Shown piece after piece: positions 11,323 to 23,272 of a stretch of DNA of 64,000 bases. This DNA is from Zantedeschia hybrid cultivar (Eukaryota > Streptophyta > Magnoliopsida > Alismatales > Araceae). The DNA is taken from NCBI GenBank assembly GCA_030544215.1, contig JARZZO010000004.1, positions 47,357,980-47,421,979 of the forward strand. Reading direction: 5' to 3'. The translations under genes and the position numbers were made by a program. A model generated the notes under the pieces. That model was not told the origin of the DNA, did no database searches, and saw only the letters and a program-made list of their open reading frames with translations. Numbering within the stretch: position 1 is the stretch's first letter; each line of letters starts with the position of its first letter.

Positions 11323-11700
11323 TTCTCCCCCCCTTAAAAGAATTTCGTCCTCGAAATTAGCAACCGTTCAAAGCTCAACTCGGCTAACCATCACACGCCG
11401 ACACACACCTATAACAACAATCATCCTCACCAATCACACACACAGGACTCCACATAAAAGGCCAAACAAATTCACGCCAAGCTAACCAAGATTCTCAATT
11501 CCGACGAAAGCTGAAAGATCAACATTAACCACACACTAGCAAGGCACAAATTACAAAACCGATTCTCCACCAAACCCAAATACATAAAAAGTGCCACAAG
11601 AGTTCACAACTTCCTCCAAATAAGATAAGACAAACGCTCCTCAAGTCCGATATCTCGAATCCCCACTAAGAGATACAACACCACTCAACGTCTCAAATAC
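11323..11700 (-). other. Element E 3' untranslated region with polypurine tract
   Basis: Minus-strand reading ends in a purine run, AAGGGGGGGAGAA, immediately before the LTR (about 11323-11336), the expected plus-strand primer. The rest up to the gag stop at 11701 has no coding sequence I can support. Confidence 0.7.
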
Positions 11701-12741
11701 CTACTGACCACTTGGCTCCTGACCTGCCTTATTCTTCTGGGGACAATTTCTCAGAAAGTGCCCCTTCTTACCGCAGCCAAAACAGCCGCTAGAGACCAAT
11801 GGGCACGTCCGACTGCTATGATGACCACCACAGTGGGAACAATGACCTACCGCATCCTGCCTCGCTCCCTGCCGCCTGCTAGCCCCAGACTGCATCTGAT
11901 GAATCGGATCGTCGCTGCCCTCACCACGAGGCATCTCTTGGGACCTGAACCCGAAGGAACTCGGACCGCCTGACGAAAAGATCGTTGATCTGCTCCTGCC
12001 TTGCTGCTCCCCTCGTGTCGAACGCTCCAATTCTCTCGCCATCTGCTGGAATTGAGTCTCCATCGCTGCCGCGCATCGTGCTGCTGACGCTAGATCTCTA
12101 CAATGCTGAGGTGCCACCATTGACCTTAGATCATATCGAAGTCCACCCACGAATCTCTCTGTTCTAATTTCCTCGTGCTCAGAAATATGTGGAACGAATC
12201 TTCCAAGAGCCACAAACTTCGCTTGGTATTCTAAAACCGACATATCATTCTGTACCAATTCCATAAACTCCATTTCCTCTGTCTTCCGAACGTGCCTCGG
12301 AAAGTACTGTCCACTAAACTCTTTCACAAATATCTCCCAAGGGATCTCTCTCAAGGACCTGTCTGTAAACATCATCCCTCTGGTAGCGACCCACCACTCA
12401 TACGCATTGTCCTTCAACAAGTAGGTTGCCAACAAAGTTTTGTCATTCTCAGCACATTCTAGAACATCAAATGCCTTCTCCAATTCCTAAATCCAAAGGG
12501 CTGCCTCGTCGGAGACTGGCCGTCCTGTGAAAGAAGGGGTCTTCAACTTCAAAAATCGCTCCAGTATCGTAGACTGACCGTCTCGGGAATTGGATCCCTC
12601 ACATCCAACTCCTTGCCGGTATCTAGACGTTGCCCCAATCTTAGCTTCCCTGAAACCATCCACATTATGACCCTCTGCCCCTGAACCTCCATCATCTGCT
12701 TTCGAACCATGAGCCAATAGAACTTTCCTCTTCGGTGCCAT
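11701..12741 (-). pseudogene. Element E gag, copy 1 (one nonsense mutation)
   Basis: The chosen start is the ATG at 12741 (MAPKRKVLL), because the upstream residues lie in the short leader. It would encode about 346 aa: a basic N-terminus, the gag core (ALWI-ELEKAFDVLECAE, YEWWVATRG, FVKEFSGQYFP, MSVLEYQAKF) and two C-terminal zinc knuckles, CSHCGGHHSSRTC (C-x2-C-x3-H-x4-C) and CFGCGKKGHFLRNC (canonical C-x2-C-x4-H-x4-C). A TAG at 12484-12486 replaces the AAG present in copy 2, splitting the frame. The tryptophan-rich gag core resembles chromovirus gags of the Tekay/Del group (family knowledge). No pol follows. Confidence 0.88.
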
Positions 12742-12875
12742 CGCTGCCCCACAACACGCAAATCGAACCAAAACACGTCAAAACCTATCAATCTATACAA
12801 GCAGCCATCGCCTGTCCAGACTCGTACTTATTGTTGGACTATAATATCTAACCTAGTTTATCACATACTCGACCA

Positions 12876-12893
12876 GACTGAGCTCTGATACCA
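12876..12893 (-). promoter_or_regulatory. Element E primer-binding site, copy 1 (tRNA-iMet type)
   Basis: The minus strand reads TGGTATCAGAGCTCAGTC, two bases from the LTR at 12896. This is the classic plant initiator-Met primer site. Confidence 0.88.
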
Positions 12894-12895
12894 TC

Positions 12896-15655
12896 TGTAA
12901 CGACCCGCCATTCTATGACCGGAGACCCGATCACTAAATGGATGTCGGCCCATTAACTTCGGGTTCACACCCGGATCTCACACAACACATCTGGAGGAGT
13001 AAGTGCTAAACAAGGCTAAATATGACAATCACACGGACTACAAAGGTATAACAAGTGCGCAGCAAGGAAAGTAATAATGTCCGTATACAGTCCAACAATA
13101 ATTACATGTCCAACAATTAAATAAGTACAGGTAGAAGGAAAGTACAACAACATCGGGGCATACCCCGGAACTAAGACAGCTGCTGGTCCGCACACCAAGA
13201 AGACACCACGCTTCCGCTCGCCACGAGGTCCACACCTGAAACCGCAGGGAGTGAGCCACACCAGAAATGGGCTCAGTAGGGATCATCCGATCCCCCGCCT
13301 CCCACTCACATACCCACAAGTGCAACAACAGGAATATATGGCAATTAAGTAAAGCAGTAAACATAGCACTCAACCTGATAGGAACCGTACGATAAGTAGT
13401 GTAACAAGAACAGTACCAAGTAACCCGAAGAACCCAACACAAAGTCACGTCTCACAGTCAAAGTCCACGAAGCGACTGAACCACACTGTCGACCGAAGTC
13501 AAACGTCGCCTCCCAACACTACCACCACTGCTCACGCCTGTCCACCCCTACAGTGTTCCGGGGCACTGTAGGGTGAGGCAGTGAGCCAAACTAGGACTAG
13601 CTGGACTCAGTGTACCGCCACTGCCAGCTACGTGTGCACACAAGCAGTCTAGACTACTGTCCTACCGTCCGGATTTCCTCCACGCTAGGCCTCAGCGCTT
13701 TAGGAGGGCCTTGGGGACCGGCGAACCCCCGTCAAGCCGAAGCTACATGAACTACCCACAAGCCCAACTCTCCCGGGCTGCGTCAGGCCAAAGGGCTAAG
13801 GGTACCACTCGTAACCTTGATCAAAGTTCACATCAGGCCCGATGGCTAAAGGGTAAACCAACTCCCACCAGTAACACCACCAGCTCCTCAGCAAGAAACA
13901 CGCCAGAAGCTGTCACGACAACCAAAGGAAACCCCGACCCGCTGAGACCAAACAGCAACCCCTCGGATAGCACACCAGCTACTCCGGCCTGACGGGCTCA
14001 AGGTGGTTCTGCTTCCCTCAGCCAAAGGTAAAACACAACAAGCACCCCTCCTTACAGACACCATGGCCCTTCTCCCATCAGCCCATGGTGACAAACGGAA
14101 ACCACAGTCATTCCGAATCCATATTCGTACAAGCACACACACACAACATGATTCCATTCGTACAGTAAACCTCCGTCTCAGCGTACAGTTGAAGCACACA
14201 CACATAGATGATGAAATCTCATTCATGCAGAAGTCCTTAGTCTCAGTATACAACTCAAGGCATGCATCTGAACCATCCCCCCGTGAAATATACATGAAAT
14301 AACAGGATTTAAGCATTTCTGTCTTGAATCGCGTCGACCAAGGTCGACGCCATTCAAGACCCTCATACAAGTTTATTAAAAGCTAGATTATCCCTTAAAA
14401 CGCGTCCACCAGTGAAGTCGCCGTTTAAAACGCGTCAGGGTCGCCAGACGCCATTCAACCCAGAAATCCAGATTGCAGAACCCTTAAACGGGGGCATTTC
14501 CTTCCTAAATGGCGTCATGATGGCCCGACGTCCTTCTGAAAAGCGTCGTCCATCCATGACGTCATTTAGCGCCAGAACCCCTAATTTAGGAAACCTCGAA
14601 CAGGGAGGTTTCTGCCCTAAAACGCGTCGTACTGACCCGACGTCTTTCGGAAAGGCGTCGACCAGGCACGGCGCCATTTAGCGCCAGAAACCAGGTTTCC
14701 TGATTCGAACCGAGGGTCTCACCCTTAACCCCAAACGCCCCGAAAAAGCCCCAAAACAGAAGGGGGAAGGAAGAGGAAGTCAACCACCACAAGCATGCTA
14801 CAAAACCACGTTCACGAGCACGGCCATACCCACAAGAACACCCCCTAAACATGCTCATTCTAACCCAAATCATAACATGCCATGCCAAGGAAAACACGAG
14901 CACACATTTACAGTCCATGCAAGGTTCGTCCCCCTACCGGTTCTTGAACTCCGCCAAGCTCCGTGCCGCCGTCTCGCCGCACCGCACACCGCCGCCGGTA
15001 CCCTCGAGGACGCCGCCACTCCGCCGGGATGTCGGCCGCTGTCCGGAGAGTGGAACAGCGCGAAGGAAGTGGTGGAGGTAGAGGTGAGAGGTAAGGTGGT
15101 GTTGGAGTGGTGGAAGAGGAAGAAGAGGAAGGGAAGGGGAAGAAGAGCGTCGGAGAGGGCGAGGAGAGAGAGAGTGAAGGCGAGAATGAGGGAAAGAAGG
15201 GGAGGCTCGCGGGGTCAATCCGAATCCAGCTAAAACGCGTCGATCGAGGCAGACGCCATTCAGTCTGACAGGACAGCCGTACTGACAGCGCTCTGAAACG
15301 CGTCGCTCACCGTGGACGTCGTTCAGACGATGTGACAGGCCGTACTGACAACGCTCTGGCGCCGTGCCCTGACATCGCAGATGTCGCAGTCTGAATCGCG
15401 TCGACCAATCTGGACGCCGTTCAGACGAAGTGACAGGGGCCGTACTCTCGTGGCCCGAAAACCGCCCACGTGGCGCACACGTGGCACAACAAGCAGCAGA
15501 CCTAAATGGCGTCCACACACCCTGACGCCTTTTGAAAGGCGTCGAGCAGCGCTGACGCCATTCAGTCAGAAATCTCAAGACCCCTCCAGGGTCCAAACCA
15601 GGGGATCCGGCCCGAACCCGACCCGAATACAGAACCCGAAACTTCAGTCCTTACA
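12896..15655 (-). repeat. Element E LTR 2 (shared middle LTR)
   Basis: 2760 bp, near-identical to LTR 1 and LTR 3 by eye. The twelve dyads recur at the same offsets (14331-15558). It serves as 5' LTR for the left unit and 3' LTR for the right unit. Confidence 0.9.
14331..15558. repeat. Dyad cluster of LTR E2 (12 copies)
   Basis: Same offsets as in LTR E1 (shift of 4333 bp), with a few base changes in arms or centres. Confidence 0.85.
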
Positions 15656-16337
15656 TTCTCCCCCCCTTAAAAGAATTTCGTCCTCGAAATTAGCAACCGT
15701 TCAAAGCTCAACTCGGCAAACCATCACACGCCGACACACACCTATAACAACAATCATCCTCACCAATCACACACACAGGACTCCACATAAAAGGCCAAAC
15801 AAATTCACGCCAAGCTAACCAAGATTCTCAATTCCGACGAAAGCTGAAAGATCAACATTAACCACACACTAGCAAGGCACAAATTACAAAACTGATTCTC
15901 CACCAAACCCAAATACATAAAAAGTGCCACAAGAGTTCACAACTTCCTCCAAATAAGATAAGACAAAACGCTCCTCAAGTCCGATATCTCGAATCCCCAC
16001 TAAGAGATACAACACCACTCAACGTCTCAAATACCTACTGACCACTTGACTCCTGACCTGCCTTATTCTTCTGGGGACAATTTCTCAGAAAGTGCCCCTT
16101 CTTACCACAGCCAAAACAGCCGCTAGAGACCAATGGGCACGTCCGACTGCTATGATGACCACCACAATGGGAACAATGACCTACCGCATCCTGCCTCGCT
16201 CCCTGCCGCCTGCTAGCCCCAGATTGCATCTGATGAATCGGATCGTCGCTGCCCTCACGACGAGGCATCTCTTGGGACCTGAACCCGAAGGAACTCGGAC
16301 CGCCTGACGAAAAGATCGTTGATCTGCTCCTGCCTTG
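15656..16337 (-). pseudogene. Element E interior 2, left part: 3' UTR and gag C-terminus
   Basis: 15656-16034 is the 3' untranslated part with the same polypurine tract. 16035-16332 encodes the C-terminal gag with both zinc knuckles. It is cut at 16337 by insertion of element B and continues at 30620. The apparent N-terminus of the ORF here (MYDMKFTQ) lies in the LTR of B and is not part of gag. Confidence 0.88.
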
Positions 16338-16533
16338 TGTAGACACGCTAATTTTGACGTCATTTTGAGTAAATTTCATATCATACAATAATGCCTCAGA
16401 ATGGTCTGATAATTAATAATTAATTAATTTTTATTAATTTTTTTAAGTGTCGGGTTTAACAGATGTGTTTAAGTTAATCAATTGAATTGGTTTAAGTTCA
16501 AATTTGAGTTAAAATATGAAGAATTCTAAAAGA

Positions 16534-16815
16534 CGTCGACCAAGTGGACGCCATTTAGACTTTATTCTTATTTTAGTGATTAAATTTGAATTTTAATTAA
16601 TTAATTAATTAACTAAAAGACGTCTGGTAATGTAGACGCGTTTTAAGTTTCCTAAGTGATTTTAACTTCCCCTCCGGATGTTTATCCTTATCTTAATTAG
16701 TATAAAAGACGTCTACACATGTGTACGCGTTTTACCTAATAAAGATAAAGATAAGTTTTCCCGGTTATTTATCCTTATCTTAATTAATCTGAAAGGCGTC
16801 AGCCATGGTGGACGC
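16534..16815. repeat. Dyad cluster upstream of the TATA box in LTR B (4 copies)
   Basis: Arms are AAAAGACGTC/GACGCCATTT, AAAAGACGTC/GACGCGTTTT, AAAAGACGTC/TACGCGTTTT and GAAAGGCGTC/GACGCGTTTT. The first has a 9-bp centre, the only length exception found; the corresponding site in C has 10. Confidence 0.88.
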
Positions 16816-16920
16816 GTTTTAGATAATTACAGATAAAGATGAATTAATTAGTATTTATCTGTCAGTTAAGATAGATAAATCTTGGATTTTTCTATGTTAA
16901 TCTCGAACGCAAGAAATGCC

Positions 16921-16928
16921 TATAAATA
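16921..16928 (+). promoter_or_regulatory. TATA box of element B LTR
   Basis: TATAAATA lies about 105 bp downstream of the last upstream dyad. The same box is found in all Ogre-type LTRs here. Confidence 0.65.
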
Positions 16929-17652
16929 CCTTGCATGTTGAAGAGTTAAAAAAAAAGGAGTTGAAGTCCATTAAGAGAGAGCATTATTATAGCGAGTTGA
17001 AGATCGAAGCAACAACGTCGGAACGCCGGAGCGCTGCCATTTCCAGAAGTCGGCGTCCTTTCAAGATCTTCATCCTTTCAAAGCTTCATCCGATTGGACA
17101 TAAGTGTTTCATTTTTGCATTTTCATCTTCATTAATTTCATTCTTCATTCACTTCATGCAAACACACACCACAGCATAATTTTTCAAAACCTACTTGATT
17201 TAAGGGGTTTCAAAGCCACTCAACAAGTAAGTTTGATGTTCAATCATATGTCCAAAATCATGATTAGTTCAGATACTGCTTCTACTTAAATTCTCATCAT
17301 TATTGTTTTTTCGTTTTCTGTTTCTGTCTCTGCTGCACTCAACAACAACGAGAGATTCAAAAGGGGAAATCAAGCACAAAGTCAGAAAGACTTCTGGACG
17401 ATCCTCAACCTCAAATTCAACAGCAAGAACAAAAAGCAAAGAAAGGGCTCTCTTTCTTCAGCCGGCTGAGGAAGGGGAACCAATGACTCAATCTTCCGCA
17501 TTTGAACAGGTAAGCGATCATATCTCTTTTGAAACTTTTTAGTTAAAAGTTTCTGGCGATCATTGCACTTAGTTGCTATTTTTAATAGGTTAGTTTACAC
17601 TAAACAACATAGACTTTTCATGTTAATCACACGGTCATTCTAAGCACCTACA

Positions 17653-18687
17653 GCTTTTTTGGTGATCACGGTGGGACTTGGTCTCGCCATCTTTTAAGTT
17701 TTTTTGTTCTTGCTGTCATCATCCGGGCACCCACGGTGCACCACTTGTGTCTTTCGACACGTCCTCACCAATTGGTGAGTGTTTTAGTTTAATTAATTTC
17801 CCTCGTGCACCACGTGCACACCCCAGTGGCAAGATCTTGCCCTCCCCTTGATTAATTCAAAAAGCTATTTTTGTGATAAAAATGATGTGTGATTGATTGT
17901 TTTTCTAGTTGTTTAGTTAGTAAATCATCCTGTTTAAAATCTGGAACTAAAATTTTTTGCATGAGTCGATTGTTTACTGCTTTTTATCTTGTTTAAGGAG
18001 GATTCAACCCAGAAAATCCTCCTGGAAAACTGTTTCTGCGAACTGAAAAGCGTCCAGGAGCACTGACGCGTTTCAAAACCGCGTCAACATCCCTAGACGC
18101 CTTTCAGTCTTCATAGTTTCTCTGCTGTCTGCATCTGCTTCTGCGGAAAATTAAGTTCTGGTTTGAATAGCGTCGACTACAATCGACGCGATTCAGACAG
18201 TTTCTTAATTTTTTTTCAGTTTCCAGATTTCTGTGGTTTGATGTGCTAGCTACCCATTATTATTAAGCATTAGGAGCCATCCAGGCCGTAGGACATACGC
18301 ATTGAGGCGAATACCCTCCTTTTCTTAGGAACACATTACTTGACGTCAGCAACTCTCTCTGATTGGGTTGGTCCCTTGATCAAACTAGAGAAGTTGACGT
18401 TGAGACCTCCATAAGTCCCCAAAATCAAGGTATTCCTCCTTGATCATCGGACTGGTTGTACCAATTGAAGTCCTGGTTAGATTCTGAAAGCGTTGTGAGA
18501 GAAAGCCCTAGAGAATAACGGTGGAAATTGAACTGAAACTAGGATCCTTTCCTTGAGAGAATTTGAGGCTTAATTGAATCCAAATAACTCAAAAAGGGAA
18601 TCTTAAAATCACGTTAAGCATCCACTTGTTTGATTAATCTCTGTGTAACTTGTTTGTCAAATCTTTGAAGAAAAAGAATCTAACATC
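17653..18687 (+). other. Element B leader with PBS and three dyads
   Basis: The PBS (17660-17680, TGGTGATCACGGTGGGACTT) is the Arg-type site with one change from T0 and C. The rest is non-coding and holds dyads at 18050, 18081 (31 bp apart) and 18170, in the same relative places as in T0 and C. Confidence 0.75.
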
Positions 18688-21600
18688 ATGTTGCTACGAT
18701 CAGGTAGGGACTTGAGTGTGGCTCCAGACGCCATGGTTAATTACGAGGGAGATGCTAATGCCCCTCGGGATTCTGAATACAACTATGAGAGTGGGAGAGA
18801 TGCTGATGCCTCCCGTAGTTCTATCCCCGTTCCATATCGTCTAGATGGGAATGTTCGGACACCTCTTTTGCATCCACGTGATCAATATCCTGATCCTCCC
18901 CCGCATGAGTATGCGATCCCTAATCCTGATCTTGAGGGGGACATGAATCAGAATGATCCCTCATCCTCTGATCCTATGGATCTCATCAATGCTCTGGGAG
19001 TTCTTGCCTCCCGTCTGGACCCTCAGCAGTTTGAGGCGATCCAGTCTATTTTGAAGGGGAAGGCACCCATGCAGCCTGCCGAGCCGAACCCTGTGGCTCC
19101 CCCTGCTGTTCCTCAGCAACCTTCTTTTCCTCCTCCTTATATCCATCAGGCCGTGGAGGGCCTTCATATTACTTCTCGGCCAGTTGGGTCGCAGCTTTCG
19201 TCGTCTAGACAACCGGCTAGACCGCAAACGCCTGCTTATCAAAATGCCCTCGGGCATGGCGGAAGCTCTGCCGGACCTCCCCTCTATTGTCCACCCTACC
19301 CAACATACTCTAGGCAGCAGGCCTACCAAGTACCTCCTCCTCCTCCTCCTCCCCAGGCAGATCTGACCACACAAACGCTGCTGGCCAAAATGGAGCGTAT
19401 GGATGAGCAATTTAATAACCTCCAGAAAATGATGGGGGTCAAAGCTGTGCCAGAGATCAGTCTACCGAGCCTGCCAGTATTCCATCTGCCACCCTCTGAA
19501 ATGCCAGTGTACCGAAAGTACAACGGTACTGGTAACCCCTTCACACATCTGAAGGAGTTTATGTATGAATCCTCTTTCTGGCAGAATGACAAGAGGTCGT
19601 TGGCCTTCTTGTTCAGGAGATCTCTAGAGGGACCAGCCATCGAGTGGTTCTTTTCCCTGGAACCCTCAGAAGTAGAGGATTACGGTATCGTTTCACGCAA
19701 ATTTATTCAACGATACCAGGACAGAGTTGCACCCTCCTTGTCTATCACGGACCTCATTGCAGAAAAGATGAAACCTGATGAGGAGTTTGTCAGTTTTGCT
19801 GACAGGTGGCGGGGTCTGGCTGAAAAGGTGAAGGATCACTTGTCCGAGTCCGAACAAGTGAAGATGTTAATTTCCAATGCCACGCCCCAGTTCAAGCTCG
19901 TCCTCTCCTTGAACAATTTGACCAACATGGCAGAGCTCTATGAAAGAGCACGGTACTGCCAGAATGCTTTCAAGGACGCTACATTCTCTAGCGTCTTTGA
20001 TCCTCATAGACCTAGCAGGCCTCCGCCTCGGAAGCCTGCAGTGCCGAACTCTTCCAGCACAGGTCCGATTACTGAGGGCACGCTCTCTCATGAGCAAGTG
20101 AGTACCATGAACAATAACTCGCCCCAGTTCGTGAGGAGTCAGCAGCAGTACCAGAGGCCACAGCAGCAAGGGTACAGACAGCAGCAGAACCCCCAGTACC
20201 AACAACAGCATCAACGGCCCCAGCAGCCGAATCAGAATCAGAACCAGCAACAGCTACAGCAACAGCCGCCACCCAGGCAATTGCAGTACCAGCAGCCCCC
20301 GCAGCAGCAGTATCCCCAGCAGCAGTAGTATCAGCCGCGCGCACCGCCGGCGTACCACAATGTCCCTCCTCCTGGTGATTACAACCAGCCGAGAAGACCC
20401 CCAGGCCCGAAAAGGGCAGAATATCCGGCACTCCCAGAATCCTTGGCATATATCTTCAGTGCTTTAATGGCAGCTAATGCCTTAGTTTTGCCAAGGGAAA
20501 AGGCCGTCTGGCCTCAAAATGCCGATACGTCCAGGTATTGCTACTTCCATAGGCAACCTGGGCACACCATCGACACCTGCTTCCAGTTCAGAGATTATAT
20601 TCATGATCTCAACGAGCAGGGCGGCATAGACTGGGAGGAAATGAAGAAATATATATCAGCCCTGAAGGCGAGAAGACCGCAACAGCAGCAGCAAGTAAGA
20701 CCACCAGCACAGGCAGCACCACCACCCAATATGGGCATAGTGCAGAATCCGCTCCCGGAGCACCAGAACCAGAACCAAGTTGCTCCCATTCTAACGAACA
20801 GCCAGTCTGAGGCTGGTCGTGGGCAACAATGGAGGATAGAGGACTCTTCCTCTCTCTATTCAACGGGTCACATTCAGAATACCGCAGAACAACCACCACG
20901 CCGCACCATCCACATACCTAGGCCACAACCCGTTACCATCACCCCTTTACCGACACCCACATATCACTCGCCCGCGCCCAATAACCCACTACCCTCTTTC
21001 CTTAAGCCTATTACGCCCCGCACCACTACACCCCCATCATATAACCCTCCGCAAACCAATAACACGCCTCTCCTACCATCCAGGCCATTACTACGCGTAC
21101 CATTTCCTACTTCACCCGCTACCACTACCTACCCAGATATGCCCTTACCATCTAAACCACTATTACGCGTCCCATTCCCCACTTCACCGACCGCGTACCC
21201 ATCTACCATCCAACCCTCTAGGCCTTTAATCCGCACCATACCACCACCACCTAACCCTACGCCATCACCACCTAACCCTACGCTATCACCTACATCATCC
21301 GCACCACCCGACTCTGCGGTACTCAAGGTGTCACCCGGATCCTCCACGGTCGAGGAACATGCGCTCCGGAGTGGAAGGATTTTCAACAAGGTCTTTCCTC
21401 AGTCCACAGTCAGAGACGGCCCATCACAGTCGACTGAGGAAGCCCATAATGAAGAGAGTGCACCAGGCACTCAATATGACTTGTTGAAACATCTGGACAG
21501 AACACCGGCACGGATCACTGTACTTGAATTGATCAAAAGGTCCAAGGTTCACCAAGAAGCCTTAATGGAATATCTACAGAAGGTGATGGTCAACGAAGAC

Positions 21601-21975
21601 GTGCCGGTAGAGAAAATAGCAGCACTACTAGTTCCTCAGGGGGATCAGCCCTCAATTACATTCCACACATCGGAACTAGCACCGCCAGCCGCCAGAAGCA
21701 TGGCTCTGAGCATCACGGTTAATATCTGCAAAAAGGCCGTGGATGCATGCCTGGTTGATACAGGGGCTTCAATTAATGTTTTACCTCCGAAGACCCTGGA
21801 GCTGTGCGGTGTGCCCAAGGAGAAATGGCTGCCTAGCCCCATCTCAGTTACGGCATATGGCAATTCTACCCGTTCCCCTCTGGGAATGGTTTATTTGAAG
21901 GTGGAGCTGGGCCCAGTAAGTCATGCAGAGGTCGAATTTCATATTCTAGAAATCGCTGGGACGTCCTTATATTAA
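18688..21975 (+). pseudogene. Element B gag-protease polyprotein
   Basis: The start is ATG 18688 (MLLRSGRDLS). One frame covers the acidic N-terminus, the gag core (about residues 210-430, NPFTHLKEFMYESSFW), a long Q/P-rich linker, the C-x2-H-x4-H-x4-C knuckle (about 20535-20580), a proline-rich linker and an aspartic protease with the active site LVDTGASINVL (about 21750). A TAG at 20326-20328 replaces the CAG read in C. A 20-bp deletion relative to C after 21957 shifts the frame and ends the ORF at 21975, at the LGRPYIK motif of the protease. Gag packages the RNA and the protease matures the polyprotein. Confidence 0.9.
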
Positions 21976-23272
21976 AACTCTTGAGGCGATTCCTTCTACG
22001 AATCACCAATGCCTCAAATTCCCTTACAAAGGACGAATTATTAAAGTGACGAGCATGCCGATCCTTGCTGCTGCTCATACCTTAAATATTAAATCTGCTG
22101 TTTTACCTGGCCGACAACCTTTTCTGTCGGTATTACAGGTCTACCGTCCAGTGGCTGATCCTTTGAAAGCCGCTACCATTTCTCCATACCCATTAAATGC
22201 TATCAAAAGGGGGAAGTGCATGAGTACCCCAGGATGGAGAATCATGATGAAAAATGGCTATCAGCCTGGGAAAGGTCTGGGCACACAGTTGCAAGGCAGG
22301 ACCACTCCTGTCAGAGATCACCGAGCAATACCCGGAAGCGGTCTGGGCTATAGGCCAGGGAAACTGAAGCAAGACAGGGTTCAGCAAGAAGATGGTCAAG
22401 AAATCTTGGAAACAATGTCCACACCACTGAAAGAAGGCCGAGATCCCTTAACATGGACCCTATACACACACTTTGTGAAAGGGCCCATACTTAGTCACGA
22501 CAACACGGTGGTCATTACTTCATGTTTTGACTTCCATGACATATATGGGAGGGACTTAGCCAGACATTGTTCCGAACTACTTACGTACCAATCCTTGGAG
22601 GCTTTGCGGCCTATGAAAAGGAGGAAATTCCATGACCCCGAATGTGAATGGTACAGGTGGTTCGACCTGAGGGACCTATACATAGCACTGAACAGATTAT
22701 TCCTGGATCCTGCAGAAGCCAAGTGGCCACCGCAGATCGACGAGCTAATTGAGAGCCCTGGTGCAATCTTAGATAAGCGGATACTGCTGTCCGAACAAAC
22801 TGATGAAGGGGAGCCAGATGACCCCTATGAAGCTGGTTATACAACAGATCTGCTCTGGAGGGGGACATATCCTTCACATATCCTAATGCTCCATACTCTA
22901 TTTCGCACACTGCTCTTGACCCCGACTTGGTCGCGGGTCATTACTGAAGACATTCCACGGGCCCCGCCCGTTATGATTATTCTGTCCCCTCGGGACTTTA
23001 TTCCACAACCTCCTCTCGACCTAGAGAGGATATATGATCTGATCTGGGACATATTGCTATATGATCCCCCTAATCCTCTGGCCTTGGTGCCGCTTCCTCC
23101 GTCTGATTCCCCTTCCATTTGTATTCACTCCTGCTTCATGTATAATTCCTCCGATATCCAAAAAAAAACGCCAATTTTACAACAAATTCTTCCCAAATCA
23201 TTATCGAGGAAACATCTTACTTGTCCGATTACACCCCATCACGCGGGTCCGTCGGTCAAGATTCTCTCTTAA
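21960..23272 (+). pseudogene. Element B G-patch and linker region between protease and RT
   Basis: After the frameshift the protease C-terminus continues (TSMPILAAAHTLNIKS), followed by a glycine-rich G-patch-like domain at about 22225-22370 (GWRIMMKNGYQPGKGLG, then GSGLGYRPGK). Next comes about 250 aa of linker with HDNTVVITSCFDFHDIYGRD and WYRWFDLRDLYIALNRLFLD. G-patch modules bind RNA or helicases and occur at the protease end of some retroviruses and plant gypsy elements (family knowledge). The frame ends after an A9 run at 23160-23168; RT is in another frame. Confidence 0.8.

Larger units (their letters stand above)
16338..17652 (+). repeat. Element B 5' LTR
   Basis: Begins TGTAGACACGC and ends CACCTACA. 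TATA box TATAAATA at 16921-16928. Four dyads lie upstream of it at 16534, 16620, 16709 and 16796. The AT-rich U3 has TTAATTAA runs. Confidence 0.92.
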
